DNA of 64,000 nucleotides from Cephalotus follicularis (Eukaryota; Streptophyta; Magnoliopsida; Oxalidales; Cephalotaceae): NCBI GenBank assembly GCA_001972305.1, contig BDDD01001601.1, positions 353,214 to 417,213 of the forward strand, read 5' to 3'. Shown piece by piece: positions 1 to 10,887 of this stretch (position 1 is its first letter; each line of letters starts with the position of its first letter). The notes under the pieces were generated by a model. It saw only the letters and a program-made list of their open reading frames with translations, ran no database searches and was not told where the DNA came from. The position numbers and the translations under genes were made by a program.

Positions 1-409
1 ATGGCGGTGTATGAAACACCCAATCAATCAATCAATATCCTATAGAGCGTACGACCGATGACAATTCAGTGTCAAACAGTTATCAGTGATCGATCCCACG
101 GAAGGTAGTCCTTCAAAAAGGGTGGGAGATCTACCTACGGTTCTCAGACTGATTAGGTCTGGAACCCATAGATCTTCCAGCCTATGGCTGGGCCAATTCA
201 ATCTCGAGATACAACTGAGGGAGCTACTGATGCCGTTATGGAGCTACGGCCCTCAGTGAGCGTCAATCGTCAATCAATCATGCTCGTCAGCAAGACAATA
301 CAATACAAGAAACGATCGAAGGAATAGGTGAACAAAGTCGACCTAACATGCCGATGTAAACCATAAGGTCGCTCTATAGGATCCATACAATATAATCAAC
401 CAATCGAGT

Positions 410-651
410 CAATACAATATTAAGTAAAGTCAATAAGTGGTGGTGTCCAATGGAGAAATGGGAATGTGCGTCCATCATACCGACTTAGACTCACAATGAC
501 ACTCATGGCACAAGCAATCGATCAATGTATCAATACAACGTTGAAGCAAAGCCGATATGTGGTGGTGCCTAATGGAGGGATGGGAACGTGCGTCCATTTT
601 ACCGACTTAGACTCACAGCAACACTCATGACTCAAGTAATCAATCGGTCAG
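410..651. repeat. Imperfect 121-bp tandem duplication
   Basis: Two adjacent units (410-530 and 531-651) both begin CAATACAA and share GTGGTGGTG, GGGAA.GTGCGTCCAT and ACCGACTTAGACTCACA. They differ at scattered bases, so the duplication is not recent. Confidence 0.8.
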
Positions 652-773
652 TGCAATCATTAAAACTGTTTTCAAACACTTGAACACCTTAAGTGAGGCT
701 CCGGTCAAGTGGCGATGTGAAAAGAAGTGGAAAACTAGCTTTAAAACACTTAAAAACTCCTTTCAGTACATTA

Positions 774-1070
774 GGCATCGATGTCTTTGGTGAAAGACAT
801 CGACTCCTCTTTAAAACGATGGAAAGACGTCGATGTCTTTCCCTATTTATGTAGAGAACTAGCCCAAAGACGTTGACGTCCTTGGAGAAAGGCATCGACG
901 CTTTTCAATAAAAACAGCATGAGAATGCGCATCGATGTTCGGCATCGATGTATTTCAAGGGGAGAGACATCTCGAGGCAAAGACGTCGATGTCTTTGCTG
1001 CAGAATCAAGGATAAAGCACTCAGATGAAAAAGACATCGATGTCTTTGGACTAAGGGTCGATGTCTTTCC
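774..1070. repeat. Palindrome array, GACATCGATGTC type, in LTR N
   Basis: About nine copies of a dyad centred on TCGA with GAC/GTC flanks lie at irregular spacing. The best copy, 1030-1047, is a perfect 18-bp palindrome (AAAGACATC then its complement). Related arrays occur in other LTRs of the window with different flanks. Confidence 0.85.
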
Positions 1071-1731
1071 ATGGCAGAGTCGATATTTAGGCAGAAAATG
1101 GGGCCAATCTCAAGTCAAAATCCAATTTAAAGCCATTCTTTGAAAACCAAGGTTTAAAATCAATCATTTGAGGTTAGTAAGACTAGTTACAACCTTTCAA
1201 ATTCAATTTCAATCCTTTAATTAACAATTAGGTCAAGGATTAGCTATAAACCCTAAAAACCTCAATTCACTCAATCAATCATGCAATTCAGTCAATCAAT
1301 CAATAAAGCAGTAGACAATTCGATAAAGAAGTCCTATCTATCACCGAAGCTTCAAAAGTTGAGCTTCCAATCACTCAATCGGTTTCTATGCCGTTCAATC
1401 ACCAATCCACTCCTTGGAATCGCTGTTCTTGTCGATGGAGATGCAATCCGGGGTTGCAGTGGTGGAAGATGGAGGCTGCCAGCAAGAGGGAGAGAGGGAG
1501 AGAGAGAGAGAATGAGAATGGGAAATATGAAAGTAAAGAGAGAAAGAATTGACTTATATAGTCAATTCGATCAACTCTCCGAAACTCAGCCCAAAATCCC
1601 GACTATGCATGCATGCGATCAATACAATATCAATAGCTATAAGAATACCTCAATTCAATGCAGTTCAATACGGTCCAAAACGGTACGATGTATGCATGAA
1701 TAGTACAAAAGGGAATTCGGGTCGTCACACG

Positions 1732-2020
1732 AGGTATGATGGTTACAGTGAGTTTTTCGTCGAGGGCCAGGGTCCATGCGTTGAGATACGCCGGCCCCTC
1801 GTGTGAGATATAAGGCATGCAGTTTCTCGGTGAGGGCCAGTGTCCGTGTGTTCAGATACGCCAGCCCCTTGTGCGAGATATAAGGTATGCAGTTTCTCGG
1901 TGAGGGCTAGGGTCCGTGCGTTGAGATACGCTAGCCCCTCATGCGAGATATGAGGTACGTGACTTCTCTGAGGAGGGCTAGGGTCCATGCAATTATATGC
2001 CAGCCCCTCGAACGAGGCAG
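1732..2020. repeat. 70-bp tandem repeat, about four copies
   Basis: GAGGGCYAG recurs at about 1762, 1832, 1902 and 1973, giving a 70-bp period. Each unit also ends in a near complement of its start (GAGGGCTAG then CTAGCCCCTC about 30 bases later), so each copy could fold into a hairpin. Four copies inside an LTR do not make a satellite. Confidence 0.85.
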
Positions 2021-2352
2021 AGGTATTAGCACTCTACATCGATGTATGATGGATGATGATCACATCCTATAGCCTTACTTATGATTATTGCTGCAACATA
2101 GGATATACAGCCTGTGTGGTTGGGATGAGACATGAGATATTGCACCGGTGCATAAGGAGGATTATCAAACCCGTCCCAACCGAGAAGGATGTGGTCATCA
2201 CATGGCAAGTCACCCATCGAAAACCACCACGTGATATATTAAAACCGTTTTGAAAACCATCTAAATCTATATAATCAAATTTAAAAGTCATAAAGTTCAA
2301 CTTTTCTTAAAACTCAAAAAAATTTCTAACTCTTAAATTTTTACGAAAATCA

Positions 2353-2448
2353 GGCATGTAGTATCCGTTTATCAGACTATGCCCCTTGTAAAGAAAAACA
2401 ACAGTTCATAAAATGGGCTCAGCCCTCAGCAATACACTCCCGAAGGAG
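2353..2448 (-). other. Candidate structured-RNA module in LTR (three hairpins)
   Basis: Read on the minus strand, in order: GGGCTGAGCCC (2415-2425), CTCC-TTCG-GGAG (2437-2448 lies just upstream of it) and GGCAT...ATGCC (2353-2383), the last enclosing a TCTGATAAACGGATAC loop. The same three elements occur on the plus strand at 63060-63164. The CUUCGG loop is a known very stable RNA tetraloop; that the RNA is made and folds is inference. Confidence 0.5.
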
Positions 2449-2628
2449 GAATCAACAGTTTATATATATATGGGATCAACCCTCAGTAAACCACAATTTA
2501 AACTAATAAGCATGCATGGGTTGGGCTCCGCCTCAACCATATCATCAAGTATAAAATCTTAAATATATATAGAGCTTTACTCTTTCAGAACAAAACCATA
2601 AGAGAAAACATTTATTTAAAAACATAAG

Positions 2629-3300
2629 TGTCACACCCCTCTTTTAATTAACACATGGTTAAAATTTAATTCAACATTTACCAATAATTGAAAATTTTAA
2701 ACTTTGCGGAAGCATAAACATTATACTGGATTATTCGAGGTAGCATACACATGTAGCCCATACTACATGCTTGCGCTTTATACAGTACATAGTTATAAAA
2801 TACATATTGGAAATGTAAATATAACAAAAGGGGTACGACTTAAACATTTTACAAATAAAAACCTTAATATTAAACCTTCAGCGCCAAGCTTTAGTAGCAC
2901 GTCTCCACTTCACTTCGCTAATCTGAAATTGTAGGTATTAGCCTTTGTCCTCACTCGGCTAAGTAGGAATTATGCATGAAAATGAATATATAAGCAACCA
3001 TGCCATGTGGCTATAAACAAGCAATTATCAAGAATACTACAAAGGGTACAATCAATCAGTCCAGTTGTCCGAAGACCATTAGTCAGTGTCATTTGTCGCT
3101 ACCCCCTATCCCCAACGATGAACCACCTAACTACCACCATACACTCCGATGATGATAAAAAAGGTAAACAGTATTGTCGACACTTGACGGGTAATTAACA
3201 GTCACGGTCTGCATTGCACATAAGTTTGGTGTATAAGCTCTAACCAACTCCTGACACCTAGGCCCCACCTTTGTAGTCCGTGATACACTCCGATCACAAG
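2629..3300 (-). mobile_element. Solo LTR M, 3' part (B-like family, reverse orientation)
   Basis: It starts TGTCACACCCC, the complement of the usual LTR end here, and is flanked on the left by ATAAG (2624-2628), matching ATAAG after the other half (53357-53361). Its blocks follow, in order and in reverse, the last 700 bp of the B LTR: the GCGGAAGCAT box, the TTAGCCTTTGTCCTCACTC box and the CCAACTCCTG box. It stops matching at 3300, and the rest of M is at 51632-53356. The two pieces add up to about 2.4 kb, close to the 2.66-kb B LTR. No internal region lies between them, so M is a solo LTR. Confidence 0.75.
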
Positions 3301-3303
3301 TGA

Positions 3304-3346
3304 CACGACCCGTCCCACTTTCTGTAACCCTAACCAACGGGTCGTG
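3304..3346. repeat. 10-bp inverted repeat at the F1 terminus
   Basis: CACGACCCGT (3304-3313) and ACGGGTCGTG (3337-3346) are perfect complements around a 23-base loop, just inside the end of LTR F1. Confidence 0.8.
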
Positions 3347-3380
3347 CCATGCTATGAACTAACTACGCAAAATACAACCT

Positions 3381-3413
3381 AACTTCCCAAGAGGTCGCCC
3401 ATCATAGCATTGC
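3381..3413 (-). other. 5S rRNA-like sequence, first half (split by element A)
   Basis: The sequence resembles the complement of plant 5S rRNA from the box C region: CTTCCCA.GAGGTC.CCCATC.TAG. It continues at 16714 as CTC.CCC.AGCACG.TTAA. By eye the match is roughly 80% over about 70 bases. It is too diverged and broken to be a working 5S gene. LTRs with 5S-like promoters are known from Cassandra TRIM elements, but here it sits in a much longer LTR. Confidence 0.65.
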
Positions 3414-4724
3414 TGTCACACCCCGTTTATCAAGAAGAAAACATTAAAGCGGTAAAGGCAATTAACATATAAATTCAGCTCATGTAAAACCATAACATTT
3501 AAACTTATAAACAAGATAATAGTTACGGAAGCATAAGATTCATAAGCTGGAAACATGTAACGTGCATCCCATACTACACACTACCCAATACAAGTCCATC
3601 GTTGTTAATAGCCCAACAAAACGGAGCGTGATCACAATATGAGATTAAATCCCACCATTAAACAAAACTATAAGAACGGTACATCAGAAATCCTTTAACA
3701 ACCCAGTTTATTACAAAACAGGAGAATAAGTAAAACTAAAAGCAACGTAACAACTTTGTTCTTCGTCCATGCCAGTCCAACCGGTCCACTGCATCAATCT
3801 GTAAAGTAGGGGGTTAGCCTTTGTCCTCACTCGACTAAGTCATAAAAGTAGTTCGGGATCAATATTAGATGCGTGTCATGTAATGTATGCATACAGATGC
3901 AGTGCAGGAAATACCAGTTATATATATATGAGAAATATATATATTTTCACAGTACAACAAAATATCAGTGGGTACATATATAAGAAAATATATGTATACA
4001 AGAACAGTACAGTAGTGATCCGGCCAGGATCACATCCACAATCACAGTAATGTCCGTCAAGGACCAACAGGAAGTACAGTATATCCGTAAAGGACCACAA
4101 CAGTCAGGCACTATATGTAACGCCGCCAACTCTTGGCCCCACGCTACACTCCCACTCCGTTCCCTACTCCAGGCAACCGAGCGAGGCAACAATTCAGTAC
4201 AGTGAGTCACCCAGCCATACTCCTGGCCCCTAGGTCAACCCTACCACTAGCCAGCGCTGGCTGCCTCCGCCATGCAACCAGTGGCTCAAGCACAATCACA
4301 TAGAATTTCACAGAGCAAAACAATGCATCAAACAGTAAACAGTGTAGTAACAGTACAGTAGTGATCGTTTAGATCGATAACAGTCAGTTCATCTCAAAAT
4401 GTTTTCAAAGGTCATAAACATTTGAAATATACATATTCAATAGTAGAAATACTTTTAAGCAGTTTCAGTAAGCGGAAATTGCTTTCCCAATATGTTCGAA
4501 AATATAATATCACTCATCTTATATTTTTGTTTTCATCATAATAGTTCCAACTTATATAAGCATTTCTAAAGTAACGATACTTAGAAATCATAGTCAATCT
4601 ATAGACAGTCAGGAATAGGCAGTAAGTAATGCATACAAACGCATACAAATGCTCTAATGCATCCTAGGCGAAAACGGTATCGTCGGGTATCAAATCCGTA
4701 AAAACTGTCCAAACAGGACTCCAA

Positions 4725-4925
4725 AGCGTCGGCGCTTATTCCTCAGGCGTCGACGCTTATGTGCCTTAAGCGTCACCGTTTAGTCCCTTAGCGTCAGCGC
4801 CTTCAGTGTCTGGGCGTCGATACCCCCTCCCTTAGACGTCGGCATTTAGCGCATTTCAACATATAAAACGCAGTTCACAGTATTAAGCGTCGATGGTCAT
4901 TACTTAGGCGTCGACGGTTTCAAGC
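4725..4925. repeat. Palindrome array, GCGTCGACGC type, in A 3' LTR
   Basis: Six to eight copies of AGCGTCGGCGCTT, GGCGTCGACGCTT and decayed forms occur at irregular spacing. A smaller second cluster is at about 5675-5795. The A 5' LTR has counterparts at 15451-15650 and 16417-16520. Confidence 0.85.
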
Positions 4926-5405
4926 AGGGGTCGTCTTCTACCTCACAACACGACTAAACAGTGACATTTCCATGCATATAACATGCATTCCAATAGGTAA
5001 AAAGCCCATAAAATGGCCATGCAATATCATATGACACAACTAGTACAAGGTAGCATCATTTCAGTGACTAAAAACGGATCATCCAGCTATGAAATTCATG
5101 CATGAACATCACTGAACAACACCAAGTATTGAACACAAAATTACAATTATGGCTTCCCCTACCTCTGGCCTCAAGTTAGAAGCCGAAAGTCCACCTCTTT
5201 TAGTATACAATCAGTCACTTCAGTCCCCAGGTACGGCTTGAAGCTCCCTGGTTCATCCTAGCAGTTGGTGTGCAAGCTCCAAGATCCCCTTTGCTCAACA
5301 ATGGTAGTTGAGCTTCCTCTCTCAAGCTCTCTTACTCTCTTGTCACTCACAGTGTCATTGATCCTCTGGCTCTCTGTAACAGGTCGGAGGGGCGAGAGGA
5401 GTAGT

Positions 5406-5413
5406 CTTTTATG
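5406..5413 (-). promoter_or_regulatory. TATA-like box of A 3' LTR
   Basis: Minus-strand CATAAAAG lies upstream of the leader block. The counterpart in the A 5' LTR is 16134-16141, and element C has the same GCATAAAAGAC context at 39985 and 46261. The role is inferred from position and conservation. Confidence 0.45.
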
Positions 5414-5969
5414 CAGAAAACGTTTTGTTTCACTCTGCCAAAACCTACNCCCCTTCATGCAAGCCAGGTGCAACAGGTGTCCTTTTCTTCCCTTTCACAG
5501 GCCATGCACTGAGGGATTCTCCCTCTATCCCATGCCCTGTTGTTGCAGGTAGGTCTGGCAACAAAAGCATGCATTGCCACGTTCTTAACAGGCTTGTTAA
5601 GATGCTTGATAAGTGGCACGAAAACACCTCCCTGCGACACGTCCATCTGCTGTTATGAGAATGCAGAACACGCCGCAAAGCGTTGACGTTTACATGCAGG
5701 TGTCGGCGCTTATGTGTTGAGTTTAAACGCGCGTTTCAACAGCATAAGCATCGACGCTACAAATCCAAGTGTCAGCGCTTTAACCTCAAAACTGTGCCAT
5801 TTAACTAAATTACACTTTTAACATTCCTCTAACAATTGAATTCCAAATTCTACATCCTCAGAGTTTGGAAAAACATCATCAAATTCAAAAAATCCATCTT
5901 TTATTAATTCCACAAATAAAGTACATTTACATTCTGAAATTATGACACATGAAAATTACGGGAGTTACA

Positions 5970-5986
5970 TCCACCCCCCATTTAAA
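5970..5986 (-). other. Polypurine tract of element A
   Basis: On the minus strand AAATGGGGGGTGGA directly precedes the LTR start TGTAAC. It follows GAGGACGAAATTCC, the usual end of the internal region in this family. Confidence 0.85.
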
Positions 5987-5989
5987 GGA

Positions 5990-7759
5990 ATTTCGTCCTC
6001 GAAATTCAAAAGGAGACTAGAACAAGTGCAGGTAGCATTCTCATACATCCTCCTCACGCTCCCAAGTTGCTTCATCCGGTCGGTGGAACTGCCATTGAAC
6101 TTTGACCATGGAGATGGCTCGGTTCCTCAAAATCTGCGTCTTCCAATCTAGGATCTGTACAGGCAAATCTTCATAAGATAGGTCATCTTGTACCAGAGCA
6201 GTATCATAATCCAGGACATGTGACGGGTCCGGGATATATCTCCTCAGAACAAATACATGAAAGACGTCGTGCATGTTCGACAGTGCAGGAGGTAAGGCAA
6301 GCTGGTAGGCTACCTCCCCGTCTCTCTCCAAAATCTCGAAAGGACCAATGTAGCGAGGAGCTAGTTTGACATTTTTCCCAAACCTTTGCATGCTCTTCCA
6401 TGGTGAGACCTTTAAGAACACATGATCGCCCACACTAAAGGTCAAAGGCCTCCTCTTGACACTGTCCGCATAGCTCTTCTGCCGGCTCTGAGCAGCAAGC
6501 AGTTTCTTTTTTATCATCCTGATCTTTTCCGAAGTTTGTTCCACTAATTCAGTTCTGAGTAAAGGTCGCTCCCCGACCTCATCCCAACATACAGTAGATC
6601 TGCACTTCCTCCCATACAGTGCTTCAAATGGTGCCATGCCGATACTGGAGTGATAGCCGTTGTTATTAGACAACTCTATCAAAGGAATGTGATCCTCCCA
6701 TGTACCAGCAAAATCAATAATGCAAGCCCGTAGCATATCCTCTAAGGTCTGGATGGTACGCTCAGACTGCCCATCGGTTTGAGGGTGGAAGGCAGTTTTC
6801 AGGTTTAGCTTCGTCCTGAAAGCTGTTTGGAATCTCTTCCAAAAGTTGGAAGTGAAGATGGCATCTCTATCATATACGATGCTGACTGGAACACCGTGTA
6901 GCCTCACTATCTCCTTTACATACAAACGAGCTAGCTTGCTCGCAGAATCAGTAACGTGTGTAGGCAGAAAGTGTGCTGATTTGGTGAGTCTATCCACGAT
7001 AACCCACACGGCGTTGTGACGGTTCCTAGTCAGAGGAAAACCCGAAACAAAATCCATCGTGACATGTTCCCATTTCCACTCTGGAATTGGTAAAGGCTAT
7101 AGCAATCATGCCGGTCTCTGGTATTTGGCCTTAACTGTCTGGAAAGTCAAACACCTTGCCACATACTCGGCGATCTCTCGTTTAATGCCAGGCCACCAGT
7201 AAGTCTTCTTCATATCCTGATACATTTTAGTGCTACCAGGATGGATACTGTATAGAGATTTATGAGCCCCGCGAAGTAACTCATTCTTCAACCCTGGTTC
7301 ATTTGGAAGACACACACGTCCCCGACATCTCAGAATACCATCAGCATGTACCCGAAAATCGGATTTCGAGTCCAGGTTCTCCCGAATCCGTTGTAGCTCC
7401 GGATCGTACGGTTGTGCATCCATGATGTGATCCAGTAACACAGGCTTTACTCGCGTGTCGGCCACAAAGATCCCCGGTGACTGATTGAACGACGACCACT
7501 CTTGGAAGTCTTCTAACATCTTCCATTGCGACACCATCGCACTGGCAATCGTAGCCTTGCGGCTCAAGGCATCAGCGACTACATTCGCTTTCCCCGGCTG
7601 GTACTGAACACTGCAATCATAATCATTAAAGAATTCTACCCACCTGCGTTGCCTCATGTACAGTGTGTCCTGACAAAACAAGTACCTCAAACTCTTGTGA
7701 TCGGTAAAGATCTCAAATTGGCCCCATAAAGATGGTGCCTCCACTTCTGAAGGGCGAAG
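5990..7759 (-). pseudogene. Element A pol, 3' half: RNase H end, integrase, chromodomain-like end
   Basis: Recognisable parts on the minus strand are the RNase H end (DHKSLRYLF, then [11 protein letters not shown]) near 7550-7740, an integrase zinc-binding-like region (HPGSTKMYQDMKKTYWWPG) near 7180-7260, the integrase core ([18 protein letters not shown], later [13 protein letters not shown]) about 6700-7060, the [12 protein letters not shown] region near 6400 and a chromodomain-like tail (WQFHRPDEATWERE) near 6050-6110. This order is typical of gypsy pol in chromoviruses. In life it would cut and join the DNA copy into the host genome, the chromodomain guiding site choice. It is a broken fossil, upstream half at 11878-13344, with solo LTR K in between. 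Confidence 0.9.
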
Positions 7760-8820
7760 ATATTTGTAATACCCGTTTTTCCGTATAAAATTTATTTTAT
7801 TTTATTTTATTTGGACCCCTTTTTAATTAATATTTGTGGACTGCCTATTTGTTTTAGATATGAATAACCCAAAATTTTGATTTGTTTGGGTTAATTTAAT
7901 TTTGACTTTGACCAATGAATATTTTTAGTAAATGGCTCAAGAAAATATTTTTTAAAAGCCATTTATCACTTTTATTTTGGAAAAGACAAATTATAGATTT
8001 TAAGAAGAAAATCTTTTAAAAAGGGAATTGTCCATTTTGTTTTAAAAACCAAATTATGCAAGATCAATTTAAAAAGGAAAAGTTTATTCCTTTGTTATTT
8101 TTGCCTTTATGCCGCCTCTCTCTCTCCCTTAATCTCTCCTTTCCCAATTTTGGTTTCACTCCCAATCTCTCACTCTCTCTCCCGCATCAACACTATCTCT
8201 CACTTACTCTCTCCCACATTAATACTCTCACTTATGCATTCTGCCGAAATCTCTCCTATGCAATTATCTCTTTTCTTTTTTTTGCTTCTTCACGCATTTT
8301 TGCCTTATTTTGGCCACCTCTTTCCTTTATTTTCATCTCTTTCATTCGTCTCTCTCTTTCATTCGTCTGGACAGCCTCTCTTTCTCACTCTTCACGCCAC
8401 CATTGTTGCACGGCTTAGAGGAAGCTTCTTTCTCATTCGCCACAGTACATCACTTCAGGTTCGGTTTCTTGCTTCCTTGTGGTGAACCGATTCATTTGTT
8501 ATAAACTGTATATAGATATGCATGTGATTAATCTCCTTCTCTTTGTGTAAGCCTGCACCGCTGGTTACTAGTTCTCTAGCAGTCATGGTGTTTGGCTTGG
8601 GTCATGGTCAGGTTGGATATCAACCTGGTCGCATGTGTAAGGATTGATCTCATCCCTCTCCTTAACATAGCCACCGTTTGCATATGCCTGCGTTCTCCCC
8701 TGTTTTTCTACATTTATTATTGTTTCCATCGGCGTCATGTAAGGGATTGGTTTAACTGTTGTGTTGACACCGTTGTTGCCATAAATTTATCACCTGGGTT
8801 CATGCTCGGCACTAGGATCG

Positions 8821-9320
8821 TCCTGCATGTGCGAGTGTATTGTTTGTGTGTATGTGCTGTGAAAACAGAGTGTATGTCATGCATGTGTTGTGTGCGTATT
8901 GCATGTTTTGTGTGCTGTGCATGTGGTGTGTGTGTGTTGCATGAAAAATGTACATGTGTGTAGAGTGTGTTTTACATGTAATATGTGCATGTGGTGTGTG
9001 TTGCATGTAATATGTGCATGTGTGCAGAGTGTGTTTTACATGTATTATGCATATGTGTGCTGTGTGTGTTGTGAGGCCGTGCGTGTGTGTAGTATGTGTA
9101 TGTATGCAGTGTGTGTTTTGCATGTAATATGCGTATGTGTGCGTGTAGGCAGAGTAAATGTTTTGTGTGTGCAGTGAGATTGTGTACAACCTTGGTATGA
9201 AAGTTTGCATGCGGTGTGTGTGCAGTGAGTCCTGTGTGTTGTGAAGGCAGTGTACGTATTAAGCAAGTGTGCTGTGTGCGTGAGTTAAGTGTAGACAGTG
9301 TGTGTGTGTTGTGCATGCCA
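8821..9320. repeat. TG/CATG-rich simple-sequence tract in K
   Basis: About 500 bases are dominated by TGTGTG, GCATGT and ATGTGT on the plus strand and are poor in C. Long open frames occur on both strands because of this composition (Cys/Val-rich on one, His/Thr-rich on the other), and they are not genes. Confidence 0.85.
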
Positions 9321-9417
9321 TGGGTGCTGTGTTAGAATGGTCTACTCACAAATGCATTGTTTTAATCCTCACCTTCTGCAATCTACGTGTAGCACTGTAA
9401 ACACACCTAAACTCATG

Positions 9418-9672
9418 TAAAGCGCCGACGCTCTTCCCCTTTGTTTCATCAAAGCGTCGACGCCTTCCCTCAATTGTGCATAATCCTGTTTTGTTTATGT
9501 AAAGCGTCGACGCCATCCTGTTTTGTTCTGTAAAGCGCCGACGCTCTGTCCTCAAAGTTTGAGTTTTTAAAATGTTTAAGCGTCGCCTGTGTCCTGATAA
9601 ACGTCGACGCTTATGCTAGAAGAGTCGACAGTTTCGGCTTTGTTTTAGCTAAAGCGCTGACACTTTCGCAAG
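9418..9672. repeat. Palindrome array, AAGCGTCGACGC type, in K
   Basis: Seven or so copies of AAAGCGTCGACGCC, AAAGCGCCGACGCT and decayed forms are spaced about 25-50 bases apart, like the arrays in A, although K is a different family. Confidence 0.85.
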
Positions 9673-10808
9673 GATTTTTAATTTCTTATTTGAATTGTTT
9701 TTTTTATATCTTTTAGATAATTGTGCCAACGGAAGTGCTGCGTAGGATTGTTTGATTTTCTCTTGAGGATAATTTCTGTGTTTACGTAAGGTACGGATGT
9801 CCTTCTTTCTTGGCTATCCTTCTGATTTTATTTGAAATAATTTCAGATTCTGTATTTGGCATAGATCTCCTTTCTTAGTTATCATCGATCGGTTTTTGAT
9901 TGAATAAAACCTGTTTTAATACCTAATGAATATGTACGGATTCTATCGTTCTTTGGCTATCTGATTTTATTGAAACAGTCCAGTTTCACTTTTATGATTA
10001 ATGTAGGGATTATTCTTTTGTTCTTGGATATTCCTTGATTAAATTGAATAAAGTCGATTTTCACTGTTTGATGATTATGTACGGATACATCGTTCTTTGG
10101 GATACTCCTTCTGTTTATTAAGTAAATGTTTCTATGATTTTTCTCCTGATTTTATTCGGAATAAAATTTGGATCTTTAATCTAGGTACGGATTTTCGATG
10201 TTCCTTTACTTTAACGAATTTTCAAAATAAAGCCAGCTCTAATAATTTTGAAATTAAATATTCCTGACTTTATAAATTTGAGTTATGATTCATTTACGAA
10301 AATCTTGCACGAATATCTCTTTTATTGTGAAAATTAAATGAGATGGTTCCTGAATGTGAAAATGTACGGGTTTCTTGTTTTTAGTTTATTCTTTTGTTAT
10401 TTATGAAAATGATTCCAATTTCGTTACGGATTTTCTTTCCTTGATTTTTAATTGTGAAAATGTCCGGATTTCTTTGTCTCTGGGTCTTATTCTATGCTTT
10501 TATTCAAATGAATTCAGACTTGTTTTTTGCACGTATTTTTCGTTTTGGCGAATATGTTTCGACATGATAAAATATGTTTTATTACTTTCGATGTAAAGTT
10601 AAATATTACTGATTTTACAAATTCAGCATGATTTTCGCCTAAAAAACTATGCTAAATTTTTATGATACAGATTTCATTTTGAGCATGATTTTCAATTACG
10701 AAAATATTCAAATTTTTAAGATATGATTTGGTTTTGTGAGTAAACCGATATTGCAAATGATTTCGATAAATCATTATTTTTGAAATACTGAGAATATATT
10801 GTTTCCTA

Positions 10809-10887
10809 CCTATGGAGGTACCATAGGCATGTCGTAGCCCTGGCACGGGGACATGACACTTCCGTAGCGGTGTGATTAGTCTACGAC
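10809..10887. other. Hairpin cluster in K
   Basis: CCTATGG-AGGTA-CCATAGG (10809-10827) is a perfect 7-bp stem. It is followed by GTCGTAG (10831-10837), which pairs with CTACGAC (10881-10887). This is a candidate RNA structure in the LTR transcript; folding is inferred. Confidence 0.5.

Larger units (their letters stand above)
1..2628 (-). mobile_element. N, left part: outermost LTR-derived sequence, reverse orientation, open at window edge
   Basis: This stretch has no supported gene. Its reverse strand carries the same block as the forward-strand J LTR near 63060-63165, including the UUCG hairpin, which shows that it is LTR-derived and reversed. Its right edge is the TSD ATAAG (2624-2628) of solo LTR M, and the sequence resumes at 53362 after M. 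The right-hand part ends at 56023 in a typical LTR start, so N is read as one old LTR, or a composite of two related ones, broken by everything between. It contains a 121-bp duplication, a palindrome array and 70-bp repeats, listed separately. The small open frames here look like chance. The left end lies outside the window. Confidence 0.6.
3301..3413 (-). mobile_element. LTR F1, extreme 3' end
   Basis: On the minus strand this piece ends ...GGGTCGTGTCA, a CA terminus, directly beside the break in M. The left flank ACAAG (3296-3300) pairs with ATAAG at 51627-51631, an imperfect TSD. F1 continues at 16714 after element A. The last five bases (ATTGC) are the TSD of A. Confidence 0.6.
3414..5969 (-). 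repeat. Element A 3' LTR
   Basis: This is a 2556-bp LTR with TG...CA ends. The minus strand starts TGTAACTCCCGTAATTTTCATG, as other LTRs here do, and ends CGGGGTGTGACA. It carries a TATA-like CATAAAAG (5406-5413, minus strand), the conserved leader block near 5155-5200 and palindrome arrays. One ambiguous base (N) is at 5449. Confidence 0.9.

Noticed and set aside
774-1070. CRISPR-like array of short repeats
   Set aside because: The repeats are short palindromes with irregular spacing in a plant LTR; there are no regular spacers and no cas genes.
1732-2020. Centromeric satellite
   Set aside because: There are only about four units, embedded in an LTR.
5449-5449. Ambiguous base N
   Set aside because: It is a sequencing or assembly uncertainty in the 3' LTR of A; the matching 5' LTR region differs there, so no inference was drawn.
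8592-9316. Open frames of 73-132 codons on both strands (Cys/Val-rich plus strand; His/Thr-rich minus strand)
   Set aside because: They arise from the TG/CATG-rich simple sequence inside solo LTR K; there are no domains and both strands are open.
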